Source: Salinivirgaceae bacterium (lineage in GTDB: Bacteria; Bacteroidota; Bacteroidia; Bacteroidales; SZUA-534). From it: a stretch of 46,469 bases of DNA. The translations under genes and the position numbers were made by a program. A model generated the notes under the pieces. That model made no database searches, was not told the origin of the DNA, and saw nothing but the letters and a program-made list of their open reading frames with translations. Shown here piece by piece: positions 33,429 through 42,081 of the stretch. The stretch spans positions 1 through 46,469 of the forward strand of contig JAFZKK010000010.1 of the NCBI GenBank assembly GCA_017551905.1. The letters run 5' to 3'. The stretch's first letter is position 1; each line of letters begins with the position of its first letter.

Positions 33429-35444
33429 TTACCAAATAACAGTCTTCAGTGAATCTGGCAGATAGTAACGGTCGCCAGGTTTCACATCGAAGGCTTTTAC
33501 AAAGGCCTCAACGCTTGGCAGTGGACCCTCAATGCGGTAGCAACCAAGAGCGTGCGGGTCGGTTTGTGTACGGCGGCGAATCTCCTCGTCGCGGATAACC
33601 TGGCACCATACTTGCGCGTAGGCAATGAAAAAGCGTTGGTCGGGTGTGAAGCCATCGAGTTTTACCGACTGATTTTTCCATTGTTCGGTTTTGCTGAAGG
33701 CAGTGTAAGCAATGTTAAGACCGCCAAGGTCAGCGATATTCTCACCTAATGTGAATGAGCCGTTGGCATGCATCGTATCAATCGCAATAAATGAGTTGAA
33801 GCGGTTGACAAGCGTCTGCGCGCGCTCGGTAAAGCGGCGGCTGTCCTCCTCGGTCCACCATTCGCAGATGTTACCGTCTTTGTCATAGTTGCGGCCTTCG
33901 TCGTCAAAACCATGGGTTATCTCGTGTCCGATGACAACACCAATTGCACCGTAGTTGATGGCGTCGTCGCCGTTGGCATAGAAGAACGGCGGTTGCAGAA
34001 TGGCGGCAGGGAACACAATCTCGTTCATCGGCGGCATATAATATGCATTGACGGTTTGCGCCGACATATACCATCGGCCTTTATCGACATGTTTGCCAAC
34101 ATCTTTTATATCACGTTCATATCTGTATTTTACCATGTTAAGGACGTTGGTGACGTATGTGTCGCATGTTTGGTAGCCAGAAAAATCAAACCATTCGTCG
34201 GGGTAGCCGATTTTCACATTTATGGCCGCAAGTTTCTCTTGAGCTTTGACTTTGGTGTCGTCACTCATCCATTCCAGTTGGTCGATGCGCTCTTTGAGAG
34301 CCTGACGCAGATTGTTGACAAGCTCAAGCGCGCGATGTTTGGCCTGCGGAGGGAAATATTTTTCAACATACAACTGGCCCACAGCATCGTCAAGATGTTT
34401 GCTTGTAGACGCCAGAATGCGCTCCCAGCGCGGCTTCTGTTGTTGGCTGCCGCTAAAAACGCGTCCGTAGAAGTCAAAATTCTGATTGTCGAAGTCGGAG
34501 CTTAGGCATGATGCGGTGTTGTTGATGACGCACCAGGTAAGATATGTTTTCCAATCGGCAATACTTGTCTGTTTCAGTATGCCGTTCAGTTTCGACATAT
34601 AATCGGTTTGGAAGACGATGACATATTCCGGCTCCTGACAGCCGATTTTTTTGAAATACCGTTTCCAATCGATATTACTGGTCAATGCCGACAATTTCTC
34701 GATGTCCATTTTATTATATGTGAGGAATGGGTCGCGCATCCGCTCCTTGTCCATCGAAATTTCGGCAAGCTGATATTCGATATCGAACACGCATTTGGCT
34801 GATGCCGAAGCTGTTGCATCGTCTTGACCAAGCAACTTGAACATTTTTGCCAAATGATTTTTGTACTCGTTGCGTATGTTGCTGAAGTACTCATCGCTTC
34901 TCAAGTAATAGTCGCGGTCCGACATGCCGAGTCCGTCTTGTTCGATGTTCAGCGCATACATGGTGCTGTTTTTGCCGTCGAAGCCGCAGCTGGCAAGAAA
35001 CGGAGTCGTTATTGTATAGGTGTTGAAAAGCGCGAAAATATCTTGCAAATCGGTAAGGTTGCTGATGGCGTTAACCGAGTCGAACAGAAATCTGACGGGC
35101 TCAATGCCGGCTTTGTTTATGGCCGCAGTGTCCATACCGCTGTTATAGAACATCGCTATTTTTTCCGCATTTGAGCCTGACGCTTGCTTTTTCGAGCTTA
35201 TCTCGTCCACGAGCTCTTTTAACCGTGTGTTGTTCAAGTCGTTCAGTATGTCGAACACCGCATAACGGCTTTTGTCCTCTGGAATTTTTGTACGGGCCAT
35301 CCAGCTACCGTTGGCATATTTGTAAAAATCGTCGGCCGGGTTTACGGTCAAATCCATGTTGTCGATGCTTATCGTTTCCATCTTTTTTTCCGAACAAGCG
35401 ACTGTCAAAAGTGTCGCCATTAATAAAAATATCGTGCGTTTCAT
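33429..35444 (-). CDS. M13-family zinc metallopeptidase, lipoprotein
   Basis: The 671-residue protein is a PepO/neprilysin-type endopeptidase. It starts MKRTIFLLMATLLTVACSEKK with a lipobox cysteine near residue 18. The first zinc motif HEITH begins at residue 507 (VIGHEITHGFDDEGRNYDKDG) and the third ligand lies in ENIADLGGL. The C-terminal half contains YRIEGPLPSVEAFVKAFDVKPGD. I chose the ATG at 35444 because it starts the signal peptide, nine codons inside a longer frame. It probably acts in the periplasm or on the outer membrane and cleaves peptides. Confidence 0.95.
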   Translation of the reverse strand: MKRTIFLLMATLLTVACSEKKMETISIDNMDLTVNPADDFYKYANGSWMARTKIPEDKSRYAVFDILNDLNNTRLKELVDEISSKKQASGSNAEKIAMFYNSGMDTAAINKAGIEPVRFLFDSVNAISNLTDLQDIFALFNTYTITTPFLASCGFDGKNSTMYALNIEQDGLGMSDRDYYLRSDEYFSNIRNEYKNHLAKMFKLLGQDDATASASAKCVFDIEYQLAEISMDKERMRDPFLTYNKMDIEKLSALTSNIDWKRYFKKIGCQEPEYVIVFQTDYMSKLNGILKQTSIADWKTYLTWCVINNTASCLSSDFDNQNFDFYGRVFSGSQQQKPRWERILASTSKHLDDAVGQLYVEKYFPPQAKHRALELVNNLRQALKERIDQLEWMSDDTKVKAQEKLAAINVKIGYPDEWFDFSGYQTCDTYVTNVLNMVKYRYERDIKDVGKHVDKGRWYMSAQTVNAYYMPPMNEIVFPAAILQPPFFYANGDDAINYGAIGVVIGHEITHGFDDEGRNYDKDGNICEWWTEEDSRRFTERAQTLVNRFNSFIAIDTMHANGSFTLGENIADLGGLNIAYTAFSKTEQWKNQSVKLDGFTPDQRFFIAYAQVWCQVIRDEEIRRRTQTDPHALGCYRIEGPLPSVEAFVKAFDVKPGDRYYLPDSLKTVIW

Positions 35445-35468
35445 TGTGCGTTTTTTTGTTTTAAGGCT

Positions 35469-35502
35469 CAAAGATAATCACATATCGGCTCTTTGTAACA
35501 AA
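35469..35502 (-). promoter_or_regulatory. Promoter of M13 peptidase gene
   Basis: The minus strand has TATCTTTG (35476-35469) as -7 box and TTTG (35502-35499) 22 bases upstream as -33. The spacing is a little longer than the usual 19-21. A start near 35462 would leave an 18-base leader. Confidence 0.5.
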
Positions 35503-35779
35503 CATTTTGGTTTTTAAATATTTAAAAGATTTTTATCGAGATAAATAATTGATATAGAGAATCTTAGCAATTGTTAATAACTTTGTTATAATCTAAAATT
35601 GAGCGCACTTTACACGTATCGAAACGTAGATAATTTTGTTGACGAGGGTTGAATAATTGAAACAAATCAACTTCCGACACCTCAAAAAAACTTAACTTTT
35701 TTTAAAACAATGTTCTGTGATATCAGGCTGACTTTTCGGGTCGGTTTGATAAAAAACAGGCGCAAAAATGAGATAGAGA
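35472..35779. other. Divergent intergenic region upstream of nrdG
   Basis: This 308-base AT-rich region serves the divergent M13 peptidase and nrdG genes. TAATTTTG at 35631-35638 is a good -7 box for nrdGD, with TTTA 18 bases upstream. It would give a leader of about 135 bases. I looked for an NrdR or FNR-type box and saw none that I could defend. Confidence 0.4.
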
Positions 35780-36235
35780 ATGTATTGTCATGATGTTGAC
35801 ATAGTGTTACAGGAAGTGCCGGGGCAGATAAGCGTCTGCTTCTCCATTTCGGGCTGTCCGCTGCATTGCAAGGGCTGCCACTCGCCATTCCTCTGGAAGG
35901 AGGGCAACGGCGAGCTGCTGACCGACGAGCGCTATCTCAGCATCTTGAACCAATACCGCGGTTACGCCAACTGCGTGCTCTTTATGGGCGGCGAGTGGCA
36001 TCCCGAGGAGCTGACACACAAACTGGCTCTGGCGCGCGATTTGGGTTTCGAGACATGCCTCTATACAGGACGCGAACAGGTTGAGCCGGAGATAATGTCG
36101 GAGCTGACATGGGTTAAGACGGGTCCGTGGATTGAGTCGCTTGGCGGCTTGACAAGCCCGACAACAAACCAGCGTTTTGTCGAAGTAAAGACTAATAAAC
36201 TATATAATAATCACTTTCTAACTAAAAATATGTAA
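35780..36235 (+). CDS. nrdG: Anaerobic ribonucleotide reductase activating enzyme
   Basis: The 151-residue radical SAM protein has the cluster motif CPLHCKGC (C26, C30, C33, a CxxxCxxC arrangement) and the partner segments GGEWHPEELTHKL and TGREQVEPEI. It uses S-adenosylmethionine to form the glycyl radical on NrdD. In most bacteria nrdG follows nrdD; here it comes first, with only 5 bases to the nrdD start. The gene product is cytoplasmic and oxygen-sensitive. Confidence 0.93.
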   Translation: MYCHDVDIVLQEVPGQISVCFSISGCPLHCKGCHSPFLWKEGNGELLTDERYLSILNQYRGYANCVLFMGGEWHPEELTHKLALARDLGFETCLYTGREQVEPEIMSELTWVKTGPWIESLGGLTSPTTNQRFVEVKTNKLYNNHFLTKNM

Positions 36236-36240
36236 GGCTT

Positions 36241-38118
36241 ATGATGCGGTTAACAGAAGACCAATTACGGTCGAAGGCTCAATTTATCAAAGAGTACATC
36301 GGGGCGACAAATGCAGCCGATGGTTCAAAAATGGATGCCAATGCCAATGTTACTTCAAAAAACATTGCGACAATGGAGTCGGAGTTGAACAAAGACATCA
36401 ACATTCAAGTGAATCGTTTCCTTGTAAAAGAAAAAATCGCCGAATTGTTCGGACAGGAGACGGCCGATGAGTACATCCGTCAGATTGAGTCGCACGAAAT
36501 CTACGTTCACGACGAGACTTCGCTGAAACCTTACTGCGTGTCAATCAGCATGTTCCCGTTCCTGCTCGATGGTCTGACCAAGTTGGGCGGCGAGAGCCTG
36601 AAGCCGAAACACCTTGAGAGCTTCTGCGGTGAGTTCGTCAACCTTACATTCGCAATCAGCTCGCAGTTTGCCGGCGCTTTGGCAACTGTCGAGTTCCTGA
36701 TGTATTTCGACTATTTCGCACGCAAAGATTATGGCGACAACTATCTTGAGGAGAAACAATACATCATCGACAACCACCTGCAGCACGTGGTCTTCGCTGT
36801 CAACCAGCCGGCCGCCGCACGTGGATATCAGTCGGTGTTCTGGAACATATCAATCTTCGACAAGGAGTATTTCCAAAGCATCTTCGGCTCGTTTGTCTTC
36901 CCCGATATGACCGCACCAAATTGGGAGACTCTCGACAAGCTGCAGTGGCATTTCATGCGCTGGTTCAACAAGGAACGCACCAAAGCCATTCTGACTTTCC
37001 CTGTTGTTACAGCCGCCATGCTTGTTAAAGACGGCAAGCCAGTTGACCAAGAGTTCGCCAACAAAGCCGCACAAGAGTTGAGCGAGGGCAACTCGTTCTT
37101 CATCTACCAATCGGAAAATGCCGATAGCCTTGCATCGTGCTGCCGCTTACGTAACGAATTGTCAGACAACACTTTCAGCTACTCACTTGGCGCAGGTGGC
37201 GTATCGACAGGCTCTGTAAACGTCATCACCTTGAATATGAACCGTTTAGTTCAACAAGGCCGCGATTTGAGAACCGAAATCTGGAAAATCATCAAATATC
37301 AGGTTGCTTACCGCAAGATTATCGAGCAATATGTTGAGGCAGGATTGCTTCCGGTTTACTCGGCCGGCTTCATCTCGCTCGACAAACAATTCTCGACAAT
37401 CGGTATCAACGGAATGGTTGAGGCCGCTGAGAGCCAAGGCATTGCCGCTCGCAACACCAAGGAGTACAAAGAGTTTGTGGCCAAACATCTGAAAGTGATT
37501 TACGAGGTGAACAAAGAGGCCAAGAAACAGTTCGGCTGCATGTTCAATACTGAGTTTGTTCCGGCAGAGAACCTTGGTGTGAAGAATGCTAAGTGGGACA
37601 AGAAAGACGGTTTGTTCGTTCCGCGCGATTGCTACAACTCGTACTTCTACCCAGTTGAGGACCCGACAATCAACATCTTGGACAAAATCAGCCTGCATGG
37701 CCGCGACATTATACAATACCTCGACGGTGGTTCAGCTCTTCACTTGAATCTGGAAGAGGCACCGACAAAAGAAGGATTCCTTCGCTTGCTTGAGGCTACA
37801 GCCAAAGCTGGTTGCAACTACTTCTGCTTCAATATCAAAATCACTATTTGCAACGATTGCAAATACATCGACAAACGCACTCTGCAGAAGTGCAGCAAAT
37901 GCGGTTCGACCAATATCGACTATGGCACGCGCGTTATCGGCTACCTGAAACGTGTGTCGAACTTCAGCTCGGCTCGTCAGGCAGAACACAACTTGCGTTA
38001 CTATCACAAATCGATGCTTAACCGCACAATTGAGGATAATGTTTGCGAACAAAATGTTGCAAACGAGACTGTTAAAGAGACAGTCGCCGCAGAAAAAATG
38101 GCATCTGCCGAAGCTTAG
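36241..38118 (+). CDS. nrdD: Anaerobic ribonucleoside-triphosphate reductase
   Basis: The 625-residue class III reductase makes deoxynucleotides under anaerobic conditions. Visible features are CCRLRNELSD (residues about 300-309), GSVNVITLNMNRL and the C-terminal zinc site CNDC...CSKC (about 535-557). The glycyl radical site is in RVIGYLK with Gly567. No N-terminal ATP-cone is present: the protein starts with about 30 residues and moves directly into the catalytic barrel, so it would lack that form of dATP control. Activation is by NrdG, encoded just upstream. A terminator follows. Confidence 0.95.
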   Translation: MMRLTEDQLRSKAQFIKEYIGATNAADGSKMDANANVTSKNIATMESELNKDINIQVNRFLVKEKIAELFGQETADEYIRQIESHEIYVHDETSLKPYCVSISMFPFLLDGLTKLGGESLKPKHLESFCGEFVNLTFAISSQFAGALATVEFLMYFDYFARKDYGDNYLEEKQYIIDNHLQHVVFAVNQPAAARGYQSVFWNISIFDKEYFQSIFGSFVFPDMTAPNWETLDKLQWHFMRWFNKERTKAILTFPVVTAAMLVKDGKPVDQEFANKAAQELSEGNSFFIYQSENADSLASCCRLRNELSDNTFSYSLGAGGVSTGSVNVITLNMNRLVQQGRDLRTEIWKIIKYQVAYRKIIEQYVEAGLLPVYSAGFISLDKQFSTIGINGMVEAAESQGIAARNTKEYKEFVAKHLKVIYEVNKEAKKQFGCMFNTEFVPAENLGVKNAKWDKKDGLFVPRDCYNSYFYPVEDPTINILDKISLHGRDIIQYLDGGSALHLNLEEAPTKEGFLRLLEATAKAGCNYFCFNIKITICNDCKYIDKRTLQKCSKCGSTNIDYGTRVIGYLKRVSNFSSARQAEHNLRYYHKSMLNRTIEDNVCEQNVANETVKETVAAEKMASAEA

Positions 38119-38141
38119 AATTTAGGTTAGAAAATGTTTTT

Positions 38142-38175
38142 AAAGCCGCGAATCTGAAAAGGTTTGCGGCTTTTT
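38142..38175. terminator. Terminator after nrdD, shared with mutS2
   Basis: AAAGCCGCGAA (38142-38152) pairs with TTTGCGGCTTT (38163-38173; one G-T pair) and continues into TT. The convergent mutS2 gene ends at 38187, and the A-rich left arm may also serve it. Confidence 0.8.
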
Positions 38176-38186
38176 CGTTGTTCGGG

Positions 38187-40676
38187 CTACCCCAACTCCA
38201 CCACCGTTATTCCCGCGCCGCCAAAATCGACGTGCTCGTCGCGGACAGCGGTCACCACATCGACGGTTTGCAGGTACTCGCGCACCACGTGGCGCAGAAT
38301 GCCGTTGCCTTTGCCGTGCAGGATTTTCACCTCGAAGGCGCCAACCATCACGGCCTCGTCAATGAAGGCGGCCACGCGGTTCACGGCCTCTTCGGCACGC
38401 ATTCCGCGCACATCGAGCCCGGGCTTGAACGACAGCCGGCGCTGGTTCAACTCGTACGACTGCTGCAGACTGCCCTGGCGCACGCTCTTACGAAGTTTCT
38501 TTTTCTCGTCGTCAGTCAAGTGTTGCAAACGACTGATTTCCACATTCATATATAAGTTGTCGAAAGCCACTACGGCGTTCTTCCCGTTCAGTTCCATAAT
38601 CTCGCCCACGGTTGTCTGCCCCTCAATGCGCACGGGCATTCCAATGGTGAAATCGCGCTGGCGCTCCTCAACCACATCGGCGGCCTTCAGTTGCGCGTCC
38701 TGTTTCGTCTTCGACGATTTGGCGCGGCCTTCACGCTCTTTCAGTTTTTTGATTTTCTGCAAGATACGTTCTTCCTCGGCGCTATTTTCGGCCTCGGCAG
38801 TCTGCTTGAAATCATCAATTTTTTGGCGCAATTCCTTGGTTTTCTGCTTGTCGGCTTGCGACTCTTTTATCTGGCGTATCGTGTTCTCAATCAATCGGTT
38901 CGAGTCGGCGATAATACGTCGCGCCTCATCTTTCGATTTCTGCACCGTCTCTTTGTGGAACCGTTTGGCCTCATCCAACTCTCGTTTTTCGGTCTCCATC
39001 ATCTCCTCCAAACGGCGTTCTATCTTTCTGATATTCTCGCGTTTGCGTTCCCAATAATATTTGTCGCGGGCAATCTCGCGCAGGTGCTTGTCGAAATTGA
39101 GGTGGTCCTCGCCAACCTTGCTGCGGGCGTCGTCAATCACATCTTGCGGCAGACCAATCTTATAGGCAATCTCGAAGGCGAAACTGCTGCCCGGCTTGCC
39201 CATCTCCATCACAAACATCGGCTCCATACGATTGGTGTCGTAAAGCATTGCGCCATTGACAATTCCGTCGTGCGAGGCGGCAAAATGCTTCAGGTTGGTG
39301 TAGTGGGTGGTTATCACCCCGAAAACCTTGCTCTGGTTGAGTTTGTCGAGAATGGCCTCGGCAATGGCGCCACCCAACATTGGCTCGGTTCCGGTGCCGA
39401 ACTCGTCAATCAGAATCATTGTACGGCTGTTGGCGTTGCGCACAAAATGCTTCATTGCAATTAGGTGCGAACTGTATGTACTTAAGTCATTATCAATGCT
39501 TTGCTCGTCGCCAATATCGATAAAAATATTGCTGAAAATGCCCGTGCTGCTGTTCGGCTCAACCGGAATTGGCAGTCCGCACTGAAGCATATATTGCAGT
39601 AAACCAACGGTTTTCAGACAGACCGACTTGCCACCGGCGTTGGGGCCGCTGATAACAAGGATTCGGTCGGTGGCGTTCAGCGCAATGTTGAGCGGCACAA
39701 GCGTGCGCCCGTCGGCCTTGAAAGCCTCTTGCAGTATGGGGTGGCGGGCGTTGCGCCAATCAATGACAGGCTCGTCGGCGAGTTGCGGCACCATGGCTCC
39801 GATTTGCAGCGCGTAGCGTGCTTTGGCGCGAATGAAATCGGTGATTCCCAAAAACATAAGCGCGTCGTCGAGGTCGTCGGTGTAAGGGCGAAGGCTGTCG
39901 GTGAGGGCGCGAAGGATTTTAACCACCTCGCGACGCTCGGCGGCCTCAAGTTCGGCAATCTCGTTGTTCAGCTCCACCACGGGCGCGGGCTCCACGTAGC
40001 AAGTTTTGCCAGTGGCCGACTCGTCGTGGACAATACCGGCAATGCGCCTCTTCTGCGACGCCCCGATGGGAATAACCAACCGCCCGTCGCGGACGGCCAA
40101 TGTGGCGTCGGCCTCAACCCAACCCTCCTGCTGCGCGTCGGCAATAATGCGGCGGATGAGCCTCGACGCGGCGCTCTGCTTCTCGGCCCGCTCGCTGCGG
40201 ATGCGCGCAAGTTCGGGCGAAGCGCTGTCGCGGATGGCGCCCTGTTTGGTGAGCACGTGCTCGATGCTGTCGGTCACAAACGAGTGCACGGCAACATTTG
40301 CGGCAATGGCGGCCAAAGCCGGATAGCGGTCGGTGTTTTCCGGCTTCGCGAAGAATCGCAGGATGGCCTTTACGGTTGACAATGAACGATATAGACAGAA
40401 AATCTCTTCGGTTTCGGCAAACGAGCCGTCGATGCGCATTTTGGCAAACAACGGACGAAGGTCGAAGAAGAAATCGGTCGGGAAATCGACCTGACTTTGA
40501 ATGATTTGCATAAATTCCGACACTTCGGTCAGGCGGTTGCGCACGTCGGCAAACCGCGGCATAAAACGCATTTCGTCGGTCAGCCACTGGCCCACCTCGC
40601 CCAAACAGTTGCCCTTGATGGCGCTGCGTATGCGGACAAAATCGGTCTTCTGCTCAAAGTTGTCGGGGTAAATCAT
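38187..40676 (-). CDS. mutS2: Endonuclease MutS2
   Basis: The 829-residue protein lacks the mismatch-binding domain of MutS and starts with the MutS core/clamp region. The ATPase Walker A GPNAGGKS begins at residue 344, then DIGDEQSIDNDLSTYSSHL and EFGTGTEP follow. A long charged coiled coil (about 510-640) leads to a C-terminal Smr endonuclease domain (LDVRGMRAEEAVNRV, HGKGNGILRHVVREYL). In bacteria MutS2 acts on recombination intermediates or on stalled ribosomes. The gene has its own -7 candidate at 40692. Which of the two roles applies here cannot be told. Confidence 0.95.
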   Translation of the reverse strand: MIYPDNFEQKTDFVRIRSAIKGNCLGEVGQWLTDEMRFMPRFADVRNRLTEVSEFMQIIQSQVDFPTDFFFDLRPLFAKMRIDGSFAETEEIFCLYRSLSTVKAILRFFAKPENTDRYPALAAIAANVAVHSFVTDSIEHVLTKQGAIRDSASPELARIRSERAEKQSAASRLIRRIIADAQQEGWVEADATLAVRDGRLVIPIGASQKRRIAGIVHDESATGKTCYVEPAPVVELNNEIAELEAAERREVVKILRALTDSLRPYTDDLDDALMFLGITDFIRAKARYALQIGAMVPQLADEPVIDWRNARHPILQEAFKADGRTLVPLNIALNATDRILVISGPNAGGKSVCLKTVGLLQYMLQCGLPIPVEPNSSTGIFSNIFIDIGDEQSIDNDLSTYSSHLIAMKHFVRNANSRTMILIDEFGTGTEPMLGGAIAEAILDKLNQSKVFGVITTHYTNLKHFAASHDGIVNGAMLYDTNRMEPMFVMEMGKPGSSFAFEIAYKIGLPQDVIDDARSKVGEDHLNFDKHLREIARDKYYWERKRENIRKIERRLEEMMETEKRELDEAKRFHKETVQKSKDEARRIIADSNRLIENTIRQIKESQADKQKTKELRQKIDDFKQTAEAENSAEEERILQKIKKLKEREGRAKSSKTKQDAQLKAADVVEERQRDFTIGMPVRIEGQTTVGEIMELNGKNAVVAFDNLYMNVEISRLQHLTDDEKKKLRKSVRQGSLQQSYELNQRRLSFKPGLDVRGMRAEEAVNRVAAFIDEAVMVGAFEVKILHGKGNGILRHVVREYLQTVDVVTAVRDEHVDFGGAGITVVELG

Positions 40677-40691
40677 TCCTCAAATTTTTGG

Positions 40692-40699
40692 CAAAACTA
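40692..40699 (-). promoter_or_regulatory. Candidate -7 box for mutS2
   Basis: TAGTTTTG on the minus strand matches TAnnTTTG, 16 bases upstream of the ATG. No clear -33 TTTG at the expected spacing. Confidence 0.4.
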
Positions 40700-40735
40700 T
40701 CAAAATATTGGTGAAGCGGAAAGCTGATGAGTGTA

Positions 40736-41875
40736 TCAGAAATTATCCTTAAGATACCGCTCAAGTCTGTCAAGACCAGTACGAATGTTTTCGATAGAAT
40801 TGGCGTATGAGAACCGGATGTAACCCTCGCCGCGAGTGCCGAAATCGGTGCCTGGCGTTACGCCGACATGGGCCTTTTCGAGAATGTCGAAGGCAAAGCG
40901 GTACGAATCGGTTGTGAAGCGGCGGGCGTCGGCAAAGATGTAGAATGCGCCCTGCGGCTCGGTGTGGATGGTGAAACCCAACTGCCGCAACCGCTGAATC
41001 ATATAGAGACGGCGCTCGTTGTAGGTCTGGCGCATTGCATCGACATCGGCGGCGGCACTGCGCATGACGGCAATTCCTGCCCTCTGCGCAACCGACGGCG
41101 CACAGATGAAAAGATTTTGCTGAAGAATCTGCAAACTGCGCATATATTGTTGTGGTGCAATCAGATATCCCAAGCGCAAGCCTGTCATTGCAAAGCGTTT
41201 GCTAAAGCCGTTCAGCACAAAGGCTTCGTTGGTGTATTCGAGAATAGAATGCGCACGGCCCTCATAGACAAGTCCGTGGTAGATTTCGTCGGAAAGAACG
41301 GGGACGCCCAGCGCGGCAAGTTGTTGCATCACATCAGGATTGAGCAAAGTACCTGTGGGATTCATCGGTGAATTGATGAAGATGGCTCGGGTGCGCGGCG
41401 TTATTGCCTTTTTAACTGCCTCAACATCAAACTGAAAACCATTTTCAGCGCAAAGCGGCACCTCGACTGGAATTCCGTTGCAAGCCAGCACAAAATTACG
41501 GTAGCAAGCGTAACCAGGGTTCGACATTATCACCTCTCCCCCAGCCTCGCAAAGCACCATCAGCGCAAGCAAAATAGCTGGCGATGAGCCACTTGTGACC
41601 ACAATGTTGTCGGGACTGACCGTGACGCCGTACTCGCTGTGGTAGAAATCGGCAATGGTCTGGCGCAAATCGGCATCGCCCAACGAGTGCGTGTAGTGCG
41701 TCTGTGATGTGCGGACGGCCTCAACCGTGGCCTCGCTAACACACGGCGGCACATCGAAATCGGGCTCACCCACTTCCATGTGAATAACATCAATACCCTG
41801 CCTCTGCAGTTCCTTAGCCCGCTCCAACACTTCCATCACAATGAATGGCGACATTTTTCCAACTTGGGGATTCAT
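40736..41875 (-). CDS. Class I/II PLP-dependent aminotransferase
   Basis: The 379-residue enzyme has the fold type I aminotransferase order: IDVIHMEVGEPDFDVPP near the N-terminus, then MSNPGYACYRN and INSPMNPTGTLL. LSDEIYHGLVY follows, with the PLP-binding lysine K226 in GFSKRFAMTGLRLGYLI. The final arginine that binds substrate carboxylate is in YIRFSYANS. It is most like aspartate- or aromatic-type aminotransferases, but the amino-donor preference is not determined. It stands alone on the minus strand, 59 bases from the mutS2 start. Confidence 0.92.
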   Translation of the reverse strand: MNPQVGKMSPFIVMEVLERAKELQRQGIDVIHMEVGEPDFDVPPCVSEATVEAVRTSQTHYTHSLGDADLRQTIADFYHSEYGVTVSPDNIVVTSGSSPAILLALMVLCEAGGEVIMSNPGYACYRNFVLACNGIPVEVPLCAENGFQFDVEAVKKAITPRTRAIFINSPMNPTGTLLNPDVMQQLAALGVPVLSDEIYHGLVYEGRAHSILEYTNEAFVLNGFSKRFAMTGLRLGYLIAPQQYMRSLQILQQNLFICAPSVAQRAGIAVMRSAAADVDAMRQTYNERRLYMIQRLRQLGFTIHTEPQGAFYIFADARRFTTDSYRFAFDILEKAHVGVTPGTDFGTRGEGYIRFSYANSIENIRTGLDRLERYLKDNF

Positions 41876-42081
41876 TTGAGTCTTAATTATAAGTTTTTGA
41901 GTTTCATTTTTAAGCTTGGCTTCTGATTTGGGAGAAAAACGCTAACGCTAACAGAAATGTATATTTAACAATAATACGCATTTCTTGCATTTCTAATCAT
42001 ATAGTCATCCTATAGTTATCATAAAGCCAACATAAAGCATGCTTATTCACTATTGTTATTTAACAATAATCATATCCTTCA

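Noticed and set aside
42052..42067. ATTGTTA-TT-TAACAAT palindrome as a terminator for the lipoprotein gene
   Set aside because: The stem is all A/T but one pair and the loop is only two bases, with no T run after it. It is too weak to call.
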